Origin: Diplonema japonicum
Lineage: Eukaryota > Euglenozoa > Diplonemea > Diplonemida > Diplonemidae
Length of the DNA stretch: 64,000 bases
Assembly (NCBI GenBank): GCA_964019335.1
Contig: OZ025660.1
Span: forward strand, 743,504 to 807,503
Reading direction: 5' to 3'
Numbering within the stretch: position 1 is the first letter of the stretch; every line of letters starts with the position of its first letter. The notes beneath the pieces were generated by a model that saw nothing but the letters and a program-made list of their open reading frames with translations, had not been told where the DNA came from and searched no databases. The position numbers and the translations under genes were made by a program. This document shows, in pieces, positions 50,876-59,823 of the stretch.

Positions 50876-52504
50876 CTATGAACTACCTGTGGGCAGGACA
50901 AAAGGGTGCTCATTGAGAAGCTGTCTAGCTTGCGGCTCAAGCATAGTTGATGTGCATATCCTCATGCCGAAGGCAAGACCTAATCCTCTAAGCAGAATTA
51001 GCATTCTTCCTGGCATAATTATGAGACTTGGTAGCTGCTCGACAGGATCGGCTGCCTCCACAGCGTCTAGGAATTCAGCAATGTTGTTAAGCTTTCCGTC
51101 CACAGTGAGCACGTCCTCTGTGTCCCTGTCGAACCAAAAGCATGCTGTTTTGTAGCAGATGTCCTTCTTCCCATAACGTGTCTTAGCACCAATTGCCTTG
51201 AAAGTCTCCAGCAACCCGTCCTCATCTTTGTCCACGATCTGACAGATGATCTGTGCTACTGCAGACTTTTCATCAGGCTCGAGCTTTTTAACTTGCCCAA
51301 AGTCGATGAGTCCCAGCCTGCCATCGTTCAACAGGAGGATGTTGCCAGGGTGGGGGTCGCCATTTAGGCAGCCGTGCTCAAGGAGCTGGTCACCATGCAC
51401 ACCCATCAGGATCCCCATTACCTCACCCATGTTTATTGGAATGTGAGACCACTCCATCTGCAGGTGGCTACCCGTCAAAAGGTAAGGGAGTGTCGTGGTG
51501 TTGGCGAGTAGACGGAAGAGGTTCAAAACGTAATCCTTGCACCTGAGGAACATCTTGATCTTGTTCGACGCACGTGTTTCGTTTTCAATGCTGCGCAGCT
51601 GCAGCTCCCCTGAGTTTAACTTTCTGCGTTGCTCTTCTTCAAGCTCTTCCAGCGTAGTGCCCATTTTGTCGGCAATTTTCTTAAAGTTGTCTTTGATCCC
51701 ATTAACAAGCTTCACGCCGTGGAGGTACTCCATCGTCAGCACCTTCCTGGAGCACAGTTCGGTGTACGGCTTCGGGATAGCGACCTTGTCCCCCCATTTG
51801 GGCATGATCTGGTTCCTGATAAGGTCCAAGTTCTTTGCCTCTTCAATGTAGTTGAACTCGGTGAGGAACTGCTTCTCGATCTCGTCGAAGGCGGGCACAT
51901 GCTGGGGCATGAACCAAGCACAAAAATTCTTCATGGTACGGATGTCGCCTCTGAAGAGGTGCTCAGCTTCATTGTGCTGGATCTTAACAGCCACTTCAGT
52001 CCCGTCTGGAAGAATAGCTCTGTGCACTTGTCCTATGGAAGCCACGCCAGTAGGGATCGGGTCGAAGAACGAGAAGATTTCATCTATTTTCTTCCCAAGC
52101 TGCTCTTCAATGATGCGCTCGGCATCGCCCTCTTCAAAAGGTGTCGGTGCTTGATCTTCTGTTTCTTTCATCCATTTGATATATTGCCGAGGGAGAAAGT
52201 CTTCTCTCGATGCCATCATTTGAGCATTTTTGAGGTAGAACCCACGCATCTCCAAACAGAGGGCTTTTGCTTTCTCGCTTTCTTTGTCATGCAGGGCCTC
52301 GTACCTGGCATCTGCATCGGCTGTGTCAATCAAACCCAAGTCCCTGTGCAAGAACTGCACGTACCTATAGCGCAAGTAGATTGGGAACGCTCTCGACCAA
52401 TAACTTTGCGACCTCCCAACACCCTCGTCTGCGTACCCCGCAGCAGTGGCAATTCCAGCACCACTGCCAATAACGCCGAGAAGCACTTTTGATAAATTAC
52501 CCAT
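50876..52504 (-). CDS. ABC1/ADCK (COQ8/UbiB-type) atypical kinase
   Basis: The 542-residue intronless frame has the hallmarks of the ABC1 family: an Ala/Gly-rich loop and QVHRA (VASIGQVHRAIL), the VAVKIQ lysine, ENFYIEEA-like FNYIEEAKNL, NGDPHPGNILL as the catalytic loop and LIDFGQ as the DFG-like metal site. The usual KxGQ extension motif reads YLKNAQMMA here, so the Gly is replaced. Members of this group support coenzyme Q synthesis or lipid homeostasis in mitochondria and plastids; the exact substrate is unknown for most. The first 25 residues are Gly/Ala-rich and could be a weak anchor or presequence. Its ATG is only 58 bp downstream of the K+ channel stop, one of the shortest gaps in the window. 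Confidence 0.9.
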   Translation of the reverse strand: MGNLSKVLLGVIGSGAGIATAAGYADEGVGRSQSYWSRAFPIYLRYRYVQFLHRDLGLIDTADADARYEALHDKESEKAKALCLEMRGFYLKNAQMMASREDFLPRQYIKWMKETEDQAPTPFEEGDAERIIEEQLGKKIDEIFSFFDPIPTGVASIGQVHRAILPDGTEVAVKIQHNEAEHLFRGDIRTMKNFCAWFMPQHVPAFDEIEKQFLTEFNYIEEAKNLDLIRNQIMPKWGDKVAIPKPYTELCSRKVLTMEYLHGVKLVNGIKDNFKKIADKMGTTLEELEEEQRRKLNSGELQLRSIENETRASNKIKMFLRCKDYVLNLFRLLANTTTLPYLLTGSHLQMEWSHIPINMGEVMGILMGVHGDQLLEHGCLNGDPHPGNILLLNDGRLGLIDFGQVKKLEPDEKSAVAQIICQIVDKDEDGLLETFKAIGAKTRYGKKDICYKTACFWFDRDTEDVLTVDGKLNNIAEFLDAVEAADPVEQLPSLIIMPGRMLILLRGLGLAFGMRICTSTMLEPQARQLLNEHPFVLPTGSS

Positions 52505-52562
52505 GTATTAATTGAGTCCTGATGTTTGTGATACAGCATATGCATAAAGAAACGAAAAGCAT

Positions 52563-55193
52563 CTACAGTAGATGGGGGTTGTGACTCGCAACTGAAGGTG
52601 GAAGAGTTGGCTGAGAAAAGTGTGGGTCTAAGTGACGCAAAGGGTTGAGGACTCGCCTTGGCGGAGCGAGAAATCCCCAACCGCCCAAGTCATCCTCATC
52701 ACTGTCCATAGATCCTTCTGCCGGGAGTTGACACAATGCAGTGTTGGGCGACTTGTCAGGCTGCATCTCCGCAACGGGGTCGAGCTGGTCGGGATTGGGT
52801 ATCTGGTGCACCCATTTCTCAACAGTAGTTGTGGGTGCGTGTATATGTCTCTGTACAAGAACGTCACAGTTTTCAGGTATCCCAAAACTATTTTTCGTAG
52901 TTCTGCTTCCTTCCATTACGCTGTCCTTAAGTGGCAAGTTAGGCAACTTTCCGTCTTTAAGTTCTGCTAACCTATTTTCGGACAGTGCAAGCGCAGGCTC
53001 GTTCAATGCCCGTGCGTACCTATCAGTTCTGTACCTATACTTCAGAGGGCTGTTCGGAACGTCGGGGCAGAAATCGATCTCATCGTTGTGGCGCAGTGTC
53101 TGCCCGCCACGGCTAATGATTTTGCCATTGACAGCGAGCCTGCTGGGGAGGATGGGCCGCAGCTTGCATGTTGGCTTATCAGACCACCACTTACTCACTA
53201 CGATCTCGGCATGCCGCTGGGACACACGCAGGTTCTGGAAGTGCTCTTCTTCTGCACAAAGCACAATATCAGGATCCGGCAACGCACCACAACTGCCGCC
53301 CACCGTGAATGACATTGGTTTCACAAGCCATACTATCGATGGGGGGAACTCTTCCTGCGATCTATAGTTTCCTAGTTGTTCGAGGCATCCGAATGTAGGC
53401 AGCCCCATAATCGTGTCAGCCCTTATTCTTCCAGACTTCTGCCTGGTAAGAGCCGGCGATGTGTTCGAACCAGCAAGTGACTCTTCCATTTTATCTATCT
53501 GAAGGTCCAGATTGGCTTCAAGCCAGATGTCGAGATGGTGCACAAAGCACGGTGCAAGCCAGACGTTGTCAAACTCGGGCAGCACCTGCCTTAGGAACAC
53601 AGCAAGCATCTCACCTTTGGTGAGCATTTCGGCACCTTCGAGCTGCTTTTCGAAGCCCTTAACGTGCGCAGTGCCGACTTTTGTCTTCCTTCGTGTCCCG
53701 AGCTGGCGCTTAGCTTCTTGCTTAGGGTTGGAAGATCGAAGGGCAAAAGAGTGGTTCAATGAACCTGCTGTTGATGCTGCTTTTTTAGAATATGAGTTCA
53801 CAACCGGGCTGTTCTGCAAGCTACCGTGCCGTGCAGCGCGAGGGCTCTGCGACAAAGCAACATTCGCATCTCCCTCGAGACCTGCTTTTTCCAGCAGTTT
53901 TGTCTCAGTATTAACGTCGACGACGACAGTGAAGTAGGAACCCACAATGGCGATAGGCATCGCCATGAACATTATACCCAGCATCATCGATAGGGACCCT
54001 GTCATCTTTCCCAAGGATGTCACAGGTACCATGTCACCGTAGCCCACAGTTGTCATTGTGACGATAGACCACCACATAGTGTGCGGGATGCTGATGAACT
54101 GCGACTCTATCTTCTCACACGTTTCATTGAATAGCACTGCAGGCCTGCTGCTACATGCCGTGTCAGTGATGAGGAACTTGTGCTGTTCTTCGTCATACAC
54201 ACCCTTCTCCAAGAAGTACATAGCACTCGACATTACAAGTAGACACGCAACAAGGAATGTGAATGGTGCCAATAGTGCTTGTGCTGACTTTTCTAGAGCA
54301 CGGACTAAATTTTCGATCGGTTTGAAGTTTTTAAAGAACTTCAACATTCTGAAGAGCCTGCAAAGCTTGAGCATGTCAGGCCCTTGTGTGCCTTGGGTGC
54401 TGAACATTTCCTGAATGTAGAATGGAAGGATTGAGAGAATATCTGCTACTGTTGTCGGTTTCTTCAGGAAGTGTAACCTGTTCCTTGCTAAGCCGATGCG
54501 CAGCAATATCTCGATGGTGAAGACAACGGTGACACCCAGCTCGATGGACCACCAGATGTCTGTGCGGTCGGGGAAGACCTCTGGGTTATATTCGGGTATG
54601 GATTCCAAAATGAGGGCCACGACGGACAGCATGATGAGGAGGAGTTGGAACAAAAAGAAGAACTTCGCTGGTGTGGACGAGAAAGGGTACTCGAGAAGGT
54701 TGATCGTTTTATCCCGCAAGGTTAGGGGCTCGTCGTCAATCTCCTCCCATTTCATGAAATGCCACCTGCCAGCTTCCAACGCATATTCGTCTGTGGCCCC
54801 CCAAAGTTGCTTGTCACGTGGCTGAGAATTGAACGTTACTTCCATCTTCTCCCCCTCATGTGTGGGGTGCTCGAACAAGCAGGGTGATGACTGCGGGAGG
54901 TCACTTCCCAGCAATAGTATTCTGCCATCTCCTATACTTATGAAGTCATTCGCCACCCCAGACCCCTTTGGTGCATGGCCTAGTTTGCGATCCCCTTTCA
55001 GATGTTTTTGCAGTGTTCTGTGTTTTTTTGTGTAGCTCTTACACAAATAATACAGCTTCTCATCTAGATGCCCGGAGTGCCGTACGAGTAAATTTTTAAG
55101 ATAATCCAACTCATTCTGATTCTTTTTACTTTCGGGCACTGTCTCTATGAAGTCGACAGTGCTCCTTGGCGCCGCCGCGTGGGTGGCGTTCAT
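52563..55193 (-). CDS. Voltage-gated K+ channel with C-terminal FHA domain
   Basis: The 876-residue protein starts at ATG 55193, 10 nt after a CACGTACCAG acceptor. Residues about 165-430 are a six-helix Kv channel: S1 near 177-199, an S4 with spaced Arg/Lys (LKLCRLFRMLKFFKNFKP, about 275-292), S5, and a pore with the K+ filter TMTTVGYGD (about 379-387) followed by S6. The first 165 residues do not show an obvious T1 domain. At about 640-740 a Forkhead-associated domain is visible: VSQRHAEIVV, then LAVNGKIISRGG and LRHNDEIDF. FHA domains bind phosphothreonine, so the channel may be controlled by or recruited to a kinase. Kv-FHA fusion is unusual as far as I know. The tail is Pro/Asp-rich. No introns are needed. 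Confidence 0.9.
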   Translation of the reverse strand: MNATHAAAPRSTVDFIETVPESKKNQNELDYLKNLLVRHSGHLDEKLYYLCKSYTKKHRTLQKHLKGDRKLGHAPKGSGVANDFISIGDGRILLLGSDLPQSSPCLFEHPTHEGEKMEVTFNSQPRDKQLWGATDEYALEAGRWHFMKWEEIDDEPLTLRDKTINLLEYPFSSTPAKFFFLFQLLLIMLSVVALILESIPEYNPEVFPDRTDIWWSIELGVTVVFTIEILLRIGLARNRLHFLKKPTTVADILSILPFYIQEMFSTQGTQGPDMLKLCRLFRMLKFFKNFKPIENLVRALEKSAQALLAPFTFLVACLLVMSSAMYFLEKGVYDEEQHKFLITDTACSSRPAVLFNETCEKIESQFISIPHTMWWSIVTMTTVGYGDMVPVTSLGKMTGSLSMMLGIMFMAMPIAIVGSYFTVVVDVNTETKLLEKAGLEGDANVALSQSPRAARHGSLQNSPVVNSYSKKAASTAGSLNHSFALRSSNPKQEAKRQLGTRRKTKVGTAHVKGFEKQLEGAEMLTKGEMLAVFLRQVLPEFDNVWLAPCFVHHLDIWLEANLDLQIDKMEESLAGSNTSPALTRQKSGRIRADTIMGLPTFGCLEQLGNYRSQEEFPPSIVWLVKPMSFTVGGSCGALPDPDIVLCAEEEHFQNLRVSQRHAEIVVSKWWSDKPTCKLRPILPSRLAVNGKIISRGGQTLRHNDEIDFCPDVPNSPLKYRYRTDRYARALNEPALALSENRLAELKDGKLPNLPLKDSVMEGSRTTKNSFGIPENCDVLVQRHIHAPTTTVEKWVHQIPNPDQLDPVAEMQPDKSPNTALCQLPAEGSMDSDEDDLGGWGFLAPPRRVLNPLRHLDPHFSQPTLPPSVASHNPHLL

Positions 55194-55821
55194 GTCCTGT
55201 GCTGGTACGTGTGAGAAAGTGAGGGAATGCACGATAAAAAAGGGGGTGAGGTAACGGAAGAGAACACACTCAAAGAGCGGGTAGCCTTTGCATTAAGGGA
55301 AGGTGCACGCAAGCAAGCAGGCAAATCACACGGGAAGGGTAAAGAAACGAAGAAAGAAAGGAAAAGAGGAAAAAAAATATAAGATTGATTTCTGGCAGGT
55401 GCGATGGTCCCAAGCCACAAAGCCAATGCCGATGCTGAATCACCAGCCACAGACTAGATACAGAATTCTCCTCTTTCTGCTGTACCTATTATCTCTCAAG
55501 TCAGCACCGAGCTACAGGAGTGTTCACATTGAAAAACAAGTGACGCGGTTTAAAAGGAAAAGAAAAGGGAACACAACAAAATTTGCAAAAAATGGCAAGC
55601 AATTCAAAGGAAAAAATCAAATCCTATTGAGAGAAGTAACATGAAAACGTAAATAGGATTTTTTATGTGGTGAATGAAATAATACAAAACAAAGAAAAGG
55701 AAAAGGAAAGACTGAGACAAGTAGACTTGCATGAAACATCAAAGAACACTGCCTGCCGTAACGAACGCAAATCTTCCAGGTATGAAACAAGATTAATCGT
55801 GGAAAGGTGCTGCAGACATGC
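55194..55821. other. Intergenic region
   Basis: About 630 bp, purine-rich on the plus strand in places (55340-55380). No gene is seen. Confidence 0.55.
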
Positions 55822-58800
55822 TTAGTCCGAGTCGGAACTCGAGTCGAAGAGGCCACCTCTCTTTGGAGGAGGCGCCGCTGCCTTCCTAGGTGCGGGCGCT
55901 ACGTCATCATCAGAGGAGTCGGTGTCAGAACAGAAGAATGTTTTCTGTGGTGGCCGCTGAATACAATTAGGAAAGGATACCTTCTTAGCAGTTGTTGGTG
56001 ATGTTTCCTTAGCGGGCGCAGGGGGCTGGGGGAGAGGTTCTTCAGTAGACTGCGCAGGCACTGCTTGCGGGAGCGACTCGCCAGGCATCGGCAGGTCTTC
56101 CTCCTGTGATTGAGTGGGTATTTTCATGCAACAGACCTTTTCGGCAGGAGGTGCAGGTGTTGGGGTGTCATCTGAAGAATCAGAGTCGAGTAAAGTGGCC
56201 TTCGGCTGTTCCTCAACCACAGCAGGTGCAGGAGACTCTTCTGACTCAGTCGGCTGGGCTTCGGGTTTGGGCTCGGCCTCATCTTCTGTCCCTGTCTCTG
56301 GCTCTGCTTCGGGTTTAGGCACCTCTGCCTCAGTTTCGAGTTTAAGTTCAGGCTCCTCTTCGGTTACCTCAGCTTTCACACTCACTTCAGCCTCTACTTC
56401 TGCCTCAACCTCAGCCTCAGCCTCCTCTTCAGCCTCAGCCTCAGCCTCTACTTGGGCCTCAACCTCAGCCTCCTCTTTTGCCTCAATCTCAGTCTCCTCT
56501 TCAGCCTCAGCCTCAGCCTCTACTTTGGCCTCAACCTCAGCCTCGGCCTCAGCTGCTACTTGGGCCTTGACCTCAGCCTCAGCCTTAGCCTCCTCTTCTG
56601 CCTCAACCTCAGCCTCGGCCTCTACCTGGGCCTCAACCTCAGCCTCGGCCTCCGGCTCAGGTTTGACTTCTTGCACCGGCTCAGGTTCGGTTTGGGATTC
56701 GGGTTCAGCTGCCTCATGTTTAACTTCCTCTTCGGGTTCAGCTGCCTCAGGTTTGACTTCCTCTTCGGGTTCAGGTTCCGTCTCAAAGTCAGTGGTTTTG
56801 AACTCAGATTTTACATCCTCATCAGCGACCATTGTTTCAGTCTGCGGCTCTTCTTCCTTCTTGGGGTGGTCCACCTTCACAAGATCATCGCTTTCACTGT
56901 CCTTCTTTGTGTCCTCATCAGCCTTCCCTTTGCCCACAACAGACCAGTCGTCATCTTCCTCCCTTGGCGATGTGACACTTGGTACTTTGTTTGCAGTGTA
57001 TCTAGCAGCGTCTTCTTCAAATGACAGGTCGGGCGTTTTGCCAAGGAAGATATCCTGACTGATTGTCTTCAACGCCGAAGTGGGCACAACCTCCTCTGTA
57101 AGAGACTCAATGGTCGACGTCCACCTGACCTGTGCTTCTCTCAGCTTCCTGTCCGAGTCGCCCAACTTCTCAGTGAGGATCTCAGTCTGGATCATTTCCT
57201 TCTGAAGCCTTGTAGAAATCTCTGTAACCTTCTCACTCATGGCGCTCTTTTCCGCCTCGAAGCTAACGGTGTTGGTACTATTCTTTTCTTTCTCTAACTC
57301 GACTTCTGCTTGATGAAGGGTCACCTTGTCAGTGGCGTCCGTAAGCGAGTCTGTCAGCTCCAAGATGGTCTTCTTCAGTCCCTCAATCTCGATCTGCAAC
57401 CCCTCCGCATCCACCTTCAAACGAGACATGTCCTGGTTCATATCTCCCTCTTTCTCCATGAACTGCGCCCTGAGCTTTACCATTTCCTCCTCGTACGTGA
57501 TTCTTGCCTCAGCCATGCCATCGTCTTTGCCCTGGTCATGACCCCTGCTGTACGAGTCCTCTGCTGTTCTCTCTTTTTCTTGTACAAATCTCTTCTCCCT
57601 GGACTGCAGGTCCACAAGCATTTCATCCCTCATGGAGCCCATCTCCTTCTCCGCATGGTTTCTCTCTTCCTCAATCATGTTGTTGAAGTGCACTCTATCT
57701 GTCTCGATCTTTCGCAGCTTCTCCGCAAGTGCTTGCTCCTTCCTTGCGAGTGTGTCTCTGGTTTCACTCAACTCCCCACTGAGTTGCAAGACCTGTGGTT
57801 TAGTTTAGCTTGGTCACAACATTACCTTCTCGTCTGCAAGCTTCCTGGCTTCTTTCTCTGTTCTCAGGCTGTCTTCGGTATGCGTAAACTGTGAGTTGCT
57901 ACAACGACTATACGACAAACACACCTTCATCCTTGTGTTTTCAGACTGCACCTTCACAATCTCAGACTCGCCCTTGAGCTTGCGGATCTCGTCCTCAGAT
58001 AGGTCGAGCAATTTTTTGACTACGTGTTCGATAAATAAGGTCTAATAACATACCTGTCGCAAGATGCCTCTGCGAGTCATCTCTCTCAGAGTTTGCTCGC
58101 TGCAATTCTTCTTGCAGCTTGAGGACTCGCCTGTCCATCTCGAGACGCGTGTCTGATGCAGATGTGGCAGCACACTTCTTCTCTTCCATAAGCGAGTGAG
58201 CAGATTGCGCAAATTTGTCCACCTTTTTCTCAAGATCAAGGCACCTCTGCTCCAGAGTCTTGATCATGTCGTCCTTTGCCCGTACCTCATCCTTCAAGGA
58301 CTTGTTCTCGTCCAGCATGGATGTCACGGAGTGCTGCAGTTGCGCTGCTGTTAAGGTGGTTGGTTTCTGTTGCTTCTGCGCCATTTTGAAGTCAGCCGTG
58401 AGAAGGTCCACTTTCTGGTTGACCTCGCTGATGTTAGTGATCAGTGTTGTCACATTTTGTGAGGTGTCGTTCACCGTCTTCAGCTGCTCGATGGTTAACC
58501 CTGGTGGTGCGGTCGCTGCGGGTGTTACTGTGGCAGGTGCTGCCACAGGGGTTGCCTGTTGGACCTGTGCAATTTGCTGCACTTGAGCGGCTGGCTGTGC
58601 GACTGCAACGGGCTGTGCAACGGGCAGCTGAACAGGCTGCTGCTGCCCAGGCTGTGGTTTACTGTTGTTGCGCATGTTGACATACCATAGTCAGCATTGC
58701 CACGGGCTGCTGATGCTGCTGCTGGAATTCCTGGAAATTTGCTGCAGGCTGCAAAGAAGTACGTAAATTAAAAAGGTCATACCTGAGCGATGGGTGCAAG

Positions 58801-59667
58801 CTGTTGTTGTTGTTGTTGCTGTTGTTGTTGTTGCTGTTGTTGTTGTTGCTGTTGTTGCTGCTGCTGCGTATCATCTTTCTTCACTTTACGGACATCAATA
58901 AGTGCAATTACGGTCCCCTGTCCGCCAGCGGTAGTGCCCCTTCTGCAAGCAGCGGGGATTACCACGTACCTCCGGCCTCCTTGGCACATGCCGCAGACAG
59001 CCCCTTCAAAACCTTTGGAGTCGGCAGTCAGGTTGGTGTTCGAAGAGGGGATCTGTAAAGATGTAGCTCGTGCTGAATGCAACATACTTGGAAACGGTAG
59101 GTGTGTTTCGACTGCATGTTTGAGTCAAATTGGTAACTGAGAGCAGGCCTCCCCTTCTCAGAGCCAACGTAGTATGCTGTGGGCGTATAATACATGAAGG
59201 GTTCATACCGTTGAACTTCACGCCGACCGAGTCGTTGACGTCAACAGTGTCACCGGACACTTCTGACATGTCAACGGATGTGATGGTGTGGGTGGGCATC
59301 CCCGCACTGCCATAAATAGCGAGTACTACATGCATCGCAAACTGCAATGCGTTGTCCTCCTCGCTGAAGTACAGTGACCACTGCTGCCCGCTATCGTCTC
59401 TGAAGCTTGCATAATTTTCTGTCTGCTTCAACTGGAACTTCAGACTTGACTCATTGTTACTGCCTACTGTTGCTGTGCACATATAAGACTGCTGATTCTC
59501 GTAGCAAACCTATTAGTGTTGAGTGACTGGTATCAGCATACCAACTTGTAGACGCCTTGCGCATCGCCCGTAATGGCAGCACCGACCTGCCCCCTGCCGT
59601 CGTAACTCTGGGTTGCATTGTTGTATTGAAACAACGAAACGGCGGCGGCATGAAGCACTTCTGCCAT
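55822..59667 (-). CDS. FKBP15: FKBP15-like protein: WH1-like, FKBP, poly-Q, coiled coil, acidic repeats
   Basis: Eleven exons are proposed: 59667-59542, 59509-59209, 59176-59088, 59052-58783, 58748-58686, 58651-58054, 58019-57925, 57888-57826, 57792-56137, 56103-55981, 55944-55822. Introns are 32-36 nt and the protein has 1,168 residues. The start is a WH1-like fold (residues 1-125). An FKBP domain follows (about 135-228, with MCQGGRRYVVIPAA). Then come poly-Q (229-255), a Gln/Pro/Val-rich part, a long coiled coil, Glu/Ala/Val repeats and a Ser/Asp-rich end. Order matches FKBP15/WAFL, an endosome-linked, actin-associated protein. The two introns nearest the 3' end are stop-free multiples of three (33 and 36 nt). 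Removing them lines up three Ser/Asp-rich repeats in the tail. FKBP catalytic residues are poorly kept, so prolyl isomerase activity is doubtful. Confidence 0.82.
56300..56690 (-). repeat. Glu/Ala/Val-rich hexamer repeat inside the FKBP15-like gene
   Basis: The plus strand shows dozens of GCCTCA/GCCTCAACC-type units, giving alternating Glu with Ala or Val in the protein. The array is imperfect and stays in frame. Confidence 0.85.
58801..58868 (-). repeat. Poly-glutamine CAA/CAG tract
   Basis: About 22 Gln codons, mostly CAA and CAG in mixed order, lie between the FKBP domain and the Pro/Gln-rich linker. The codon mixing will limit slippage. Confidence 0.9.
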
Positions 59668-59823
59668 TTTGCAAAGTGACCTGATACAACTGGTGATGCA
59701 AGAAGAAGAAGAAAAAACTAAACATTTAAGGTTCGCGTTTTCGCGCTCACCAGCTAGTCCAAAAAAAGATGAGTATAAACTATTAACAACTAGCGGGCGT
59801 TCTCCTTGCGGACTATGTGTAGA

